A DNA stretch of 64,000 nt from SCUS01 sp966211675 (lineage in GTDB: Bacteria > Myxococcota_A > Polyangia > Polyangiales > Ga0077539). Made by a program: the position numbers and the translations under genes. Of this stretch, positions 25,855-34,807 are shown piece by piece (position 1 is the first letter of the stretch; the number at the start of each line of letters is the position of its first letter). The notes under the pieces are model-generated. The model searched no databases. It was not told the origin of the DNA and worked only from the letters and a program-made list of their open reading frames with translations. The DNA lies in the NCBI GenBank assembly GCA_966211675.1, contig CBIHPK010000013.1:1-64000 (forward strand), written 5' to 3'.

Positions 25855-27258
25855 ATGCGCCGCCCCATCGCCCTCACGCTGACCCTCCTCGCCGCGAGCT
25901 CCGCGGCCTCCGCGCAGACCGTGGCCGCCATCGCCGCGCGCCATCAGTGCAGCACCGCCGGGGTGGTGGGCATCTCGCGACAGCTCGTCGACACGCAGCT
26001 CTGCATGTTTCCCGGGGCCTTCGTCAACGCGGCGCCGCACGCGGGGATCAACCTCTCGGACTCGCGCCTCTTCACGCTCGCCCAGGCTGCCACCCGCGAC
26101 GCGCTCTGGGCCGCCGCGCGCACCACGCCGCTCACCATCAACTCGATGTTTCGCACGCTGGCCGACCAGTACGTGCTCTATCACTCCGGGGCCTGCGGCC
26201 TCGCCGCGACGCCCGGCAACTCCAACCACGAGACGGGCACCGCGGTGGACCTCGCCAACTGGTCGGCGGCGATGCGGGCGATGACCAACGCGGGCTGCCG
26301 GCACCCCTACCCCGGCCGCGACGACGTGCACTACGACTGCCCCGGAGGCGACCGCCGCGCGGACTCCATCCGGGCCTTCCAGCGGCTCTGGAACGTCAAC
26401 AACGCCGGGGATCGCATCGCCGAGGACGGCGACTATGGTCCGATGACGGCGGCCCGCGTCGCGCGCTCGCCCGCCGGGGGATTCGGCCGCAACGGGTGCA
26501 CCGCTCCGCCGCCCACGACGCCCGCCTACGCCGCGACGCTGGCGACGGTGAGCTGCCCCCGCGAGGCCACCTCGGGAGAGCGCCCGGTGGCCTATGTCGA
26601 GTATCGCAACACCGGCACCGCCACCTGGGACACCACCAACACCCGGCTGGGCACCACCGGGCCGAGGGACCATCGCGGGGTGTTCTTCGATGCGACCAAC
26701 TGGGTGAACGCGTCGCGGCCCTCCACCGTCGACCACGCGACCGCGAGCGGCGCGGTGGGGAGGTTCTCCTTCGTGCTGTCGATCCCGGAGGTCGCCACGG
26801 ACACCACGGTGAGCGAGACCTACGGGCTGGTGCAGGAGTCCGTGACGTGGTTCGGACCCGCGGACGACGCCGTGCGCTGCGCGGTGAGGGTGCACCCCAG
26901 GGCGCGTGACGCCGGGGTGGCCGATGCCGGGATGGCCGATGTCGGGATGCCCGATGTGCCCACCAGCGATGTCGGCAATGGCGATGTCGGCAATGGCGAT
27001 GTCGGGATGGCCGATATCGGCAATGACGATGTCGCGATGGCCGATGTGTCCAATGACGACGCCGGTGTGAGCGACGCCGGACCGGTCGAGGAGGGCTATG
27101 TGAACGAGGGCGGCGACGGCGGCGACGCGGACCCGATGGGCGGCGTCGACGGAGGCTGCCAGTGCCACACCGGAGCGGGAACGAAGCCCTCGGGGAGCGC
27201 GCTGGCGCTGGCCATCGGGGCGCTGGTGCTGGGCTGGAGGCGGAGGCGGAGGCGGTAG
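25855..27258 (+). CDS. M15 (VanY/LAS-type) peptidase with NBR1-like Ig domain and MYXO-CTERM tail
   Basis: The 467-residue protein has a signal peptide (cleavage near ASAQ, residue 22) and an M15 zinc peptidase domain: H125-x6-D132 in SNHETGTAVDL and H159 in DDVHYDC. A PGB-like helical stretch (SIRAFQRLWN, about 177) follows, then the Ig-like domain (about 220-335), which matches the amidase protein at roughly two residues in three. Repeated D-V-G-x-x-D/N spacers (about 345-410) lead to GGCQCHTG, a helix and RRRRRR, the MYXO-CTERM pattern. Probably a D-Ala-D-Ala carboxypeptidase or L-Ala-D-Glu peptidase acting on peptidoglycan at the surface. Confidence 0.86.
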   Translation: MRRPIALTLTLLAASSAASAQTVAAIAARHQCSTAGVVGISRQLVDTQLCMFPGAFVNAAPHAGINLSDSRLFTLAQAATRDALWAAARTTPLTINSMFRTLADQYVLYHSGACGLAATPGNSNHETGTAVDLANWSAAMRAMTNAGCRHPYPGRDDVHYDCPGGDRRADSIRAFQRLWNVNNAGDRIAEDGDYGPMTAARVARSPAGGFGRNGCTAPPPTTPAYAATLATVSCPREATSGERPVAYVEYRNTGTATWDTTNTRLGTTGPRDHRGVFFDATNWVNASRPSTVDHATASGAVGRFSFVLSIPEVATDTTVSETYGLVQESVTWFGPADDAVRCAVRVHPRARDAGVADAGMADVGMPDVPTSDVGNGDVGNGDVGMADIGNDDVAMADVSNDDAGVSDAGPVEEGYVNEGGDGGDADPMGGVDGGCQCHTGAGTKPSGSALALAIGALVLGWRRRRRR

Positions 27259-27262
27259 GCGA

Positions 27263-29317
27263 TCAGCCCGGCGAGGGCAGGTCGCAGAGGCGCGCGGCGT
27301 TGCACGCGAGTCCCATGCAACAGTCGCTGTCCCGCTCGCACATCTGGCCTCGAGGGCGGCACGCGGCGGTCGGCGGGACGCACACCCGGGCCCCGGTGGC
27401 GTCGGGCTCGCAGGCGCCGGTGCAGCAATCGGCGCCGCTCTGGCAGCCGCGACCGGTGGGGCGGCACGGGGCTGGTGTCCAATAGGGAGAGAGGGAGTTC
27501 ACCCGCTCCTGTCCGGAGAGATAGAAGCCCACCTCGGAGGGATCGGTGGTGCCGTCGGGGCGGCGGCTGATGGCCGAGACCCAGATCTGCTTGAGGTTGC
27601 GAGTGCCCGCCTGCGCGTTGCCGTAAGGGCGCAGCGTGGTGAAGAGCAGCCAGAAGTATCCGCCCGAGTCGAAGGGGGAGAAGATCGGCCGCCAGGTGTC
27701 GAAGCCGTTGCCCCCGGCGCCCGCCCGTCGCAGCGCCACCGGAGCGCCTCCCCCGCGAGGGATCATCCAGAGGTTGCCCCGCACGCCGCTGCCCCCCATG
27801 GCCACGCCGGAGCGGCGGGAGTCTCCGTGTTGGAAGACGATCCATCGGCTGTCGGGGGTCCAGGTGGGGTGCCAGTCGACGGCGCCGTCGGGGGTGCTGC
27901 TGGCTTGATGGAGGACCGTCGTCGCGCCGAAGCGGTCGCCGCCCATCGCGGTAGTGACGCTCAGGTGGTTCATTCGGTCGGTGAAGGCGATGGCGCTCCC
28001 GTCTGGCGACCACTCGGGGTCGAAGCCGTCGCCGGGTGATCCCGCCGCCGCGGCCACCTCGCGGCCGGTCGCCGCGTCGATGAGGGTGAAGCGGCTGGTG
28101 GTGGGGTTGGCGCCGCAGTCGCCGCTCACCAGGCGGGTGCCGTCGGCGTTGAAGGAGGTGCACCGTCGAATGGTGTAGCGGAGCCGCGCGAGGGTGGGCG
28201 CCGGGTCGGGCGTGAGGTCGCGGGAGAGGTCGTAGAGGGCGAGGTTCTCGCCGCTGCCTTCGAGGAAGCCCGCGAGGCGCTGGCCGTCGCGAGAGACCGA
28301 GTGACAGCCGATGCAGGTGTCGCCCGGGTGCGGGAGGAAGTTGGCCACCCGCGCCGTCTCGACGTCGAGTCGGGTGAGCGCCATGCGCGAGGGCGACCAG
28401 GAGTAGACCGATCCCGCGATGAAGGCGTCGACGGTGCGAAACTCCCTCGGCGCGCTCTGCCAGGCCATTCCGCGCGCCAGCACCCGCACCGTGAGGCGGA
28501 TGGGAGTGCCCACGTCGGACTGGGCGAAGTCCGACCAGAGCGGCGAGGCAGGGGACCAGTCGTGACGGAAGCCCGTCGCGGCGACGAGATAGGCCTCGAC
28601 GGTGGCGTGCGGCCTCTCCATGCGAACCCGATAGAGGTCGGTGACGCCCGGGGTCGGGTGGCGCGGTGTCCATTGGACATCCGGCGGGTACACGTTGCGA
28701 GGCATCACCGCGCCCTGGAGGGGGTCGTCGATGAGGGGCGACTGAGGGGTCCCGTCGCCCGCGAGCGCTGCGCCGGTGAGGGCGGCGACCATGGCGTCGT
28801 TGACCCCGGGCCCGCGGAACACCCGGCGAGAGGTGACGGTGAGCGTGGTCTCCGCGGTGAGGGCGCTGCCGTCGACGGTGGCGACGCGCACCCGCCCGAC
28901 GCCGCCGACGCCCGACGGGGTGAAGACCCCGGTGGAGGCGTCGAGGGCGCCGAGGGTCGGGTCGTCGAGGGTGAAGCGCACGCCGATGGTGAGGGCGCGG
29001 GTGAGGCCGTCGCGCTGGGTTCCGCGGACGCGGAAGGTGAGCGGGGGACGAGCGGCGTCGGTGACCTCGACGGTCGGGTTGAGAGGAGCGAGTTCGAGGG
29101 AGATGAGCTCCGAGGGGCGGACGGCGCTGCGGTCGAGGGCGGGCACGTCGCGGCTCGTGGGCAGGCCGGTGTCGGGGCGCGACGGGCGATCGAGCGCGCC
29201 CGAGTCGACGACCTCGCAGACGGTCGACGGGTCGGAGCAGTCCTCCCCCGCGCCGGTGCAGGCGGTCAGCGCGACGCCCGGCAGGAGAATACAGAGGAGG
29301 GTATGGGAGGACGCCAT
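27263..29317 (-). CDS. Lipoprotein with c-type haem motif and beta-propeller repeats
   Basis: The start at 29317 gives a lipoprotein signal (lipobox LTAC, about residue 19); a TTG at 29341 is in frame but less likely. The 684-residue protein has Ig-like segments (about 70-165), a C335-I-G-C338-H339 haem-binding motif, then WD40/PD40-like repeats (FDPEWSPDGSAIAFT, WHPTWTPDSRWIVF, WRPIFSPFDSGGYF) typical of TolB-like propellers, and a C-terminal pair of Cys-rich knottin-like modules with CC doublets (about 615-680). It may be an outer-membrane-anchored electron carrier or a structural protein. It is convergent with the M15 peptidase gene, 4 bp away. Confidence 0.72.
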   Translation of the reverse strand: MASSHTLLCILLPGVALTACTGAGEDCSDPSTVCEVVDSGALDRPSRPDTGLPTSRDVPALDRSAVRPSELISLELAPLNPTVEVTDAARPPLTFRVRGTQRDGLTRALTIGVRFTLDDPTLGALDASTGVFTPSGVGGVGRVRVATVDGSALTAETTLTVTSRRVFRGPGVNDAMVAALTGAALAGDGTPQSPLIDDPLQGAVMPRNVYPPDVQWTPRHPTPGVTDLYRVRMERPHATVEAYLVAATGFRHDWSPASPLWSDFAQSDVGTPIRLTVRVLARGMAWQSAPREFRTVDAFIAGSVYSWSPSRMALTRLDVETARVANFLPHPGDTCIGCHSVSRDGQRLAGFLEGSGENLALYDLSRDLTPDPAPTLARLRYTIRRCTSFNADGTRLVSGDCGANPTTSRFTLIDAATGREVAAAAGSPGDGFDPEWSPDGSAIAFTDRMNHLSVTTAMGGDRFGATTVLHQASSTPDGAVDWHPTWTPDSRWIVFQHGDSRRSGVAMGGSGVRGNLWMIPRGGGAPVALRRAGAGGNGFDTWRPIFSPFDSGGYFWLLFTTLRPYGNAQAGTRNLKQIWVSAISRRPDGTTDPSEVGFYLSGQERVNSLSPYWTPAPCRPTGRGCQSGADCCTGACEPDATGARVCVPPTAACRPRGQMCERDSDCCMGLACNAARLCDLPSPG

Positions 29318-29362
29318 CGGTGGGGTCGAGCGTACGCCCAAGGCGCGACGGGCGGATAGCGC

Positions 29363-30253
29363 TCACCCCACGGTGGGCGGCGGGCTCGCGGGCCTCGCGC
29401 TCGATGCGCTGCCCGCCGAGGCGGCGATGATGCAGGCGATGGCCGCGCCCTGGGCCAGCGTGAGGCGCTCTCGCAACATCACCAGGCCCGCGAGCGCGGC
29501 GAGCGCGGGCTCCAGGCTCATCAGGATGCCGAAGGTGCGCGCCGGGAGCCGCCGCAGCGCGTGCATCTCCAGCGAGTACGGCAGGGCGCTGGAGAAGACC
29601 GCCACCGCCAGAGCGAGGGGCCAGACCGCGGGCTGCAGCAGCCTCGGCCCGGCGCGCAGCACGCCGATGGGCGCGACCACCAGGGCCGCGGCGAGCATCC
29701 CGAGGGCGGTCGCGGCGCCCCCCTGCACGGCCCTCCCAGCGCGCTGACCGAGCACGATGTAGAGCGCCCAGCAGACGCCCGCGGCCAGCGCGAAGCCGAC
29801 GCCCGCCGGGTCGAGCGGGCGAGACGAGCGGGTGAGCGGGAGGATCAACACGATGCCCGCGGCGGCCAGCGCGACCCAGAGCAGGTCGCGAGCGCGGCGA
29901 GAGGCGAGCAGCGCCACCGAGAGCGGTCCGGTGAACTCCAGCGCCACCGCGACGCCCAGCGGGATGCGAGCGAGGCTCAGGTAGAAGAGCAGGTTCATCA
30001 GGCCCAGCGAGGCGCCGTAGAGCCCGACGGAGAGCAGCGCGGAGGCCGGGAGGCGCAGACGCCACGGTCGCCAGAGCGCGAGCAGCATCAGCGCCGCGAG
30101 GCTGCAGCGCAGGGCGGTCGCCCCCTCCGGGCCGAGCGCGGGGAAGAGGCCCTTGGCGACCGAGGCCCCGAACTGGATGGAGATCATCGACGCCAGCAGG
30201 AAGCCGATGGAGACGGTGGTGTCGCGGCGCACGGCGGAGGAATCGCACGCCAT
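29363..30253 (-). CDS. EamA-family transporter, RhtA-like
   Basis: About ten hydrophobic segments over 296 residues, in two EamA halves (about 15-140 and 150-285), with typical features EFTGPLSVALL (about 107) and SLEPALAALAGLVMLRERLTLAQ (about 247-269). The family exports amino acids and other metabolites, RhtA exporting threonine and homoserine. The substrate is not deducible. I use the ATG at 30253; a GTG four codons upstream is possible. It is divergent from the 30302 gene with 48 bp between starts. Confidence 0.85.
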   Translation of the reverse strand: MACDSSAVRRDTTVSIGFLLASMISIQFGASVAKGLFPALGPEGATALRCSLAALMLLALWRPWRLRLPASALLSVGLYGASLGLMNLLFYLSLARIPLGVAVALEFTGPLSVALLASRRARDLLWVALAAAGIVLILPLTRSSRPLDPAGVGFALAAGVCWALYIVLGQRAGRAVQGGAATALGMLAAALVVAPIGVLRAGPRLLQPAVWPLALAVAVFSSALPYSLEMHALRRLPARTFGILMSLEPALAALAGLVMLRERLTLAQGAAIACIIAASAGSASSARPASPPPTVG

Positions 30254-30301
30254 CGGGGTGCTCACCAAAGCATCGCGGCGCCAAGGGCGTATCAGTACGG
30301 A

Positions 30302-32920
30302 GTGGAACCGCTTCCCCAAGCCCCGGACGACAGCGCCTCGATAGATCGAACGAGCGACGTGGGCGTCCCAGCCTCCGTGCACCCCGCCGAGCTCCACCTC
30401 CCCGATGGCATCGCCGTCGCCCTCTCGCGAGTGGGCGCACGGCTCAATGCCTGGATCGCCCTCGACGCCGCCCTCGCCGGAGCCATCACCGGCGCGGCCG
30501 TCGGGGCCGCCGCCTCGGGCGCACGGTTGTCCATGCACCTGGGCCTCGCGGCGGGGGCCTCGGTCGCGCTCGTGGTGGTGGCGCGAGAGGCCCGGGGGCG
30601 CTGGGTCGACCGCTTCGGGGCCGCCTCCACGCTCGACCGCCTCCTCGACGCGAAGGACCGCTTCGTCTCCGCGATACACTTCGCCGCCTCGACGGAGCGC
30701 TCTCCCCTGCACGCGCTTCAGCTCCAGGAGGCCGCGGCCTTCCTCGATCGGAGGGGCGGAGCGCCGATGCCCCCGAGGCCTCGGCTGCGATCCCCACGGT
30801 ACCTGCTGCCCGGCGCCCTCCTGGTGCTCGCGGGGCTCGCGGCGCCTTCCGCGAGGGCGGCCCTCTCCCGATGGGCCGGACACCACCAGGCCTTCGCGGC
30901 GACGCTCCCCAGGGCGGAGACCCCACAGGCCATCGCCGCGCGAGCCGCCGCGCTTCGCGAGGCCCTTCGAGACTCGCCCAACCGGCGCATCGACGCGGAG
31001 ATCAACGCGCTCGAACGGGCGCTCACCGAGCAGGCCGCGCGCGTCGAGGCGCAGCGCACCCAGGCGATCGAGCGGGCCGCGCAGGCCCTCGACCAGGCCC
31101 GTGCCATGGAGCTCGCCGCGACGGGCGCGCTGCCCACGCACGGAGACACGCCCCGGGCCGGGTCGCCCGAGGCGCAGGAGGCGCTTCGAGAGGCCGAGCG
31201 GGCGCAGGCGCAGACGGTCGCCGAGCAGGCCGCGGTGCAGCAGGAGCTGCGCCGCGCCAACGCCCGCTTCGACGCCGCGAGGGAGGCCAGGGACGCCGCC
31301 GCGAGGGACGCCGCGCAGCAGGAGATGGCGAGGCTGCTCGACCGGGCCGCGCAGGCGCAGGCGCGGCAGGAGGAGGCGACTCGGCGCACCCAGCAGGCGC
31401 AGCAGGCGCTGGCGAGGTCGGCGACGGAGGCGAGGCCGCGCACGCTCGACGAGGCGGTGCAGCACCTCGACCGCGCGATCCAGGCGGCGGAGAGCACCGA
31501 CCGCTCCAGCGCCCTGGCCTCGGAGCCGACCGGGCGAGCGCTCGATCAGGCCAGCCGCGAGATCGGGAGGCAGCTGCCGGAGACCGCGAGGTCGCTCGAC
31601 GCCGCGGCGAGGGCCCGCGAGGCGGGCGACGGGCAGCGGATGAACGAGGCGCTCGAAGCAGCGAGGGCGTCGCTGTCGAGAGAGGCCCACGCGGAGCCCG
31701 AGGACATCCGTCGGGCGAGAGCGGCGCTGGAGGCGCTGCACGATCAGGTCGCCCAGAACGCCCAGCAGCAGCGAGAGGGCGCCGAGGGACAGGGCAGCGA
31801 GCAGGCCCGAGGCAACGCCCGGGCGAGCCTCGGTCGAGAGCAGGAGGCGCTGCAGAACGGGACCGGGAGCGATCGCCAGCCGGGGGCGCCGCCTTCGGGA
31901 GACGGAGAGCACGGAGAGCAGGGACCGCAGGGACCGCAGGGTCGCGAAGCGCAGCAGGGACAGCAGGGACAGCCCGGGCAGCAGGGACCGCAGGGACCGC
32001 AGGGACAGCCGACGCGAGCCGGGCAGCCGGGGCAACAGGGACAACCGGGTCAGTCGGGACAGCCCGGACAGGCCGGGCAGCAGGGTCAGGTCGGGCGGCG
32101 GGGCGAGGCCGGCCAGGGCGGAGCGCAGGGCTCCGGCGGACAGGGCGCGAACCCGTCGGCGCAGAGCCCGTGGCGCGCCCAGGGGATGACCCCGTTGAGC
32201 GGAGCGGGAGGTCCGATGGGGCCGTCGATGCAGGCCCCGGCGGGATCGCAGATGGGGCGCAACCCCTCGGGGTCCGGAGCGCAGAGCGGACAGACGGGCG
32301 GGGACATCGGCAACGACCGGGGCAACAGCTTCGGCAACGGGCTCTCGCAGGGCAACCGCACGGCCGCGATGGGAGGGGCCGGGTCGCAGACCGTGAGCCG
32401 CTTCGACCGCGGCAACGGGGAGACGGAGAGCGAGGGGCGCAACCAGATGCTGGGCCAGGGCCCCGGTCAGGCCCACGGCGCCGCGGGCTCGTCGGGCGGC
32501 GGATCGGGCGGAGGAGCCAGCCGGGAGCCCACGCAGGGAGGCCGAGCATGGGGCAGCGGACCGGGCGACCGGCTGAGCCTGGGCACGCCGGGGCCGAGCG
32601 GTCCGCTGGGTCACGACGTGGACCCCGGAGGCGCGGTGCGGCAGCCGGCGCAGCTCGCGCCCGGAGCGCAGGGGGTGATGATGCCGGGCGTCGCGACGCA
32701 GGGAGCCCCCACCGGGCCCACCAGCGAGGCGCCGGTCGCTCCGGGGTCGCTGCTCCCCAACGCCCCGGGGGACGGTGCGCTCTCGAGCGCGCTCGACGAA
32801 GATCCCGAGGCCGCCATGACGACGCAGCGGGTGCCGCCGTCGCTGCGCGCCTACGTTCGACGCTACTTCCAACGCATGCAGGGGGGCTCCGCTCCCGGCT
32901 CAACGAACAGGTCTCCATGA
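30302..32920 (+). CDS. DUF4175-like membrane/coiled-coil protein with collagen-like segment, first gene of MoxR operon
   Basis: The 872-residue product (GTG start at 30302, uncertain) has two hydrophobic segments (about 55-95 and 165-185), then a very long Ala/Arg/Glu/Gln-rich coiled coil (about 200-520), then from about 540 to 605 a collagen-like G-x-y run rich in Gln and Pro (GPQGPQG, GQQGQPGQQG), and a Gly/Ser/Asn-rich tail ending in a short helix (about 845-860). Large proteins of this kind (DUF4175) head MoxR/DUF58/BatA gene sets, and I infer that it belongs there. It would sit in the inner membrane with the coiled coil outside or inside. Its stop overlaps the moxR start (ATGA). The DNA under the collagen-like part is a degenerate 9-bp repeat. 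Confidence 0.68.
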   Translation: MEPLPQAPDDSASIDRTSDVGVPASVHPAELHLPDGIAVALSRVGARLNAWIALDAALAGAITGAAVGAAASGARLSMHLGLAAGASVALVVVAREARGRWVDRFGAASTLDRLLDAKDRFVSAIHFAASTERSPLHALQLQEAAAFLDRRGGAPMPPRPRLRSPRYLLPGALLVLAGLAAPSARAALSRWAGHHQAFAATLPRAETPQAIAARAAALREALRDSPNRRIDAEINALERALTEQAARVEAQRTQAIERAAQALDQARAMELAATGALPTHGDTPRAGSPEAQEALREAERAQAQTVAEQAAVQQELRRANARFDAAREARDAAARDAAQQEMARLLDRAAQAQARQEEATRRTQQAQQALARSATEARPRTLDEAVQHLDRAIQAAESTDRSSALASEPTGRALDQASREIGRQLPETARSLDAAARAREAGDGQRMNEALEAARASLSREAHAEPEDIRRARAALEALHDQVAQNAQQQREGAEGQGSEQARGNARASLGREQEALQNGTGSDRQPGAPPSGDGEHGEQGPQGPQGREAQQGQQGQPGQQGPQGPQGQPTRAGQPGQQGQPGQSGQPGQAGQQGQVGRRGEAGQGGAQGSGGQGANPSAQSPWRAQGMTPLSGAGGPMGPSMQAPAGSQMGRNPSGSGAQSGQTGGDIGNDRGNSFGNGLSQGNRTAAMGGAGSQTVSRFDRGNGETESEGRNQMLGQGPGQAHGAAGSSGGGSGGGASREPTQGGRAWGSGPGDRLSLGTPGPSGPLGHDVDPGGAVRQPAQLAPGAQGVMMPGVATQGAPTGPTSEAPVAPGSLLPNAPGDGALSSALDEDPEAAMTTQRVPPSLRAYVRRYFQRMQGGSAPGSTNRSP

Positions 32921-33927
32921 GCACATCCGAACCCGTGACCATCCTCGACCCCTTCGAACGAGTGCGCGCGCTGGCCTCGGCGATCCAGAAGGAGGTGGGC
33001 GCCCGCATCGTCGGCCAGGACGACGCCATCGCCTGCCTCACCGGCGCGCTGATCATCGGCGGCCACGTGCTGCTCGAAGGCGCCCCGGGGCTGGGCAAGA
33101 CGGTCCTCGCCAAGACCCTCGCGGACGTGGTGTCGCTGAAGTTCTCGCGGGTGCAGTTCACCCCCGACCTCATGCCCTCGGACATCCTGGGCACGCACAT
33201 GGTGTCCGTCGACGCCTCGGGGAGGCCGTCGCTCTCGCTGCAGCAGGGTCCGCTCTTCGCCAACGTGGTGCTGGCCGACGAGATCAACCGCGCCTCGTCC
33301 AAGACCCAGAGCGCGCTGCTCGAGGCCATGCAGGAGAAGCAGATCACCCTCGGCGGGACGACCTACCCCCTCGACCCGCCCTTCTTCGTGGTCGCCACGC
33401 AGAACCCGCTGGAGTCCGAGGGGACCTATCCCCTCCCGGACGCGCAGCTCGATCGCTTCCTGATGAAGCTGGTGATCCCCTTCCCCACGCAGACCGAGGT
33501 CATGGCCATCGTCGCCCGCACCGCGCGGCAGTTCGACTTCGCCGTCAACAAGGTCGCGAGCGCGGCGCAGATCCTCTCGGCGGGCCGCGCGCTCCGGACG
33601 CTGCCGGTGGCCGAGCCGATGCTCCAGTACGCCGTGGCGCTGGTCTTCGCCTCGCACCCCGAGTCGCCCACCGCCTCGCCGAAGGTGAAGCGCTACGTCC
33701 GTCACGGCGCGAGCCCCCGCGCGGCGCAGTCGCTGGAGCTGGTGGCCAAGTTCTTCGCCATCCTCGACGGGCGGCTCAACGTGGCCGTCGAGGACATCCA
33801 GCGCGCCGCGCTGCCGTGCCTGCGCCACCGCATCGTGCGCAACTTCGACGCGATCGCCGACGGCGTCAGCGCCGACGAGATCATCGCCCACATGCTGAAG
33901 TCGCTGCCCCCCGCGCCGCGCGCCTGA
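32917..33927 (+). CDS. MoxR-family AAA+ ATPase
   Basis: The 336-residue protein has Walker A GAPGLGKT (55-62), Walker B VVLADEINR (about 118-126), sensor 1 VATQNPLESEGTYPLPDAQLDRF and the lid domain SPRAAQSL of MoxR proteins. MoxR ATPases act as chaperones that load or activate partners with VWA domains by metal-dependent contacts. The three downstream genes encode such partners, and the spacing (4-nt overlap upstream, 4 bp to the DUF58 gene) shows one operon. Confidence 0.95.
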   Translation: MSTSEPVTILDPFERVRALASAIQKEVGARIVGQDDAIACLTGALIIGGHVLLEGAPGLGKTVLAKTLADVVSLKFSRVQFTPDLMPSDILGTHMVSVDASGRPSLSLQQGPLFANVVLADEINRASSKTQSALLEAMQEKQITLGGTTYPLDPPFFVVATQNPLESEGTYPLPDAQLDRFLMKLVIPFPTQTEVMAIVARTARQFDFAVNKVASAAQILSAGRALRTLPVAEPMLQYAVALVFASHPESPTASPKVKRYVRHGASPRAAQSLELVAKFFAILDGRLNVAVEDIQRAALPCLRHRIVRNFDAIADGVSADEIIAHMLKSLPPAPRA

Positions 33928-33931
33928 GCCG

Positions 33932-34807
33932 ATGGCGCTGCTCGACCACGCCGCCCAGCGACTGCTCGAGAGGCTACGGCTGCGCGTGAGCCCGCGCTCC
34001 GCGAGCGGCGACCAGGGCGGGCACCGCAGCGACGCGCGAGCCAGCGGGCTGGAGTTCGCCGAGCGGCGCGAGTACGTGGTCGGCGACGACGCGAGGAAGA
34101 TCGACTGGCAGGCCTTCGCCCGCAACCGCACCCTCTCCGTGCGCACCTTCGAGGAGGAGCACGACGCGAGGGTCTACGTGCTCGTGGACGTGTCGGCCTC
34201 CATGACCCGAGGCGCTCCGCCGAAGCTCGACGTGGCGAGGCAGGTGGCGGCGTCCTTCGGCTTCCTGGGGATGAACCAGGTCGACCGGGTGCAGGTGATC
34301 CCCTTCGCGGAGACGGTCGGTCGGGCGACGACGGTGCTGCGCCGCCGGGACGACTACCCCGGGCTCGAGGCCTTCCTCACCGCGCTCGCCCCGCACGGGG
34401 CGACGAGCTTCGAGGCCTCGGTGAAGGCCTTCCTGCAGCGCTTCCCCGGGCGCGGCGTGGTGGTGGTGGTGAGCGACCTCATGGAGGCCGCGGACTGGAG
34501 CGCGAGCCTGCGGCTGCTCGCCCAGCGGGGGCACCAGCTCTGCGTGGTGCGGGTGCGCTGCGACGAGGACCACGCGCCGGACTTCCACGGAGAGATCGAG
34601 CTGCGCGACGCGGAGACGGGCGACCTGCTGCGCGTGGCGGTGACGAAGGCGCTGCTGGAGGCCTATCGCGCGGAGGTCGAGGCGCACGTCGAGCGCACCC
34701 GCGACGCCTGCCGACGGGTGGGCGGACGGCTCGTCGAGGCGCCGGTGGAGCTGCCCTTCGACCAGCTGCTGCGGCAGGTGCTCGCCCCCTCGCTGGGACA
34801 CCCATGA
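33932..34807 (+). CDS. DUF58 domain protein (MoxR partner)
   Basis: The 291-residue protein carries the DUF58 signature REYVVGDDARKIDW (about residues 46-59) followed by a VWA-like fold with D-x-S-x-S (VLVDVSASM, about 85-93). DUF58 proteins are the constant companions of MoxR ATPases and are thought to be handled by them. It has no membrane segment. Its TGA overlaps the ATG of the BatA-like gene. Confidence 0.92.
   Translation: MALLDHAAQRLLERLRLRVSPRSASGDQGGHRSDARASGLEFAERREYVVGDDARKIDWQAFARNRTLSVRTFEEEHDARVYVLVDVSASMTRGAPPKLDVARQVAASFGFLGMNQVDRVQVIPFAETVGRATTVLRRRDDYPGLEAFLTALAPHGATSFEASVKAFLQRFPGRGVVVVVSDLMEAADWSASLRLLAQRGHQLCVVRVRCDEDHAPDFHGEIELRDAETGDLLRVAVTKALLEAYRAEVEAHVERTRDACRRVGGRLVEAPVELPFDQLLRQVLAPSLGHP

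Noticed and set aside
27096..30440. Very long open frame on the minus strand, over 1100 codons
   Set aside because: It shadows the haem-motif lipoprotein gene in another frame, is Arg/Pro/Ala-rich without motifs, and also runs across two gene starts; high GC gives such open frames by chance.
30871..33927. Long plus-strand frame of about 1018 codons ending in the MoxR protein
   Set aside because: Only the part from 32917 has MoxR motifs and a 4-nt overlap start; the upstream part is an out-of-frame reading of the coiled-coil gene.
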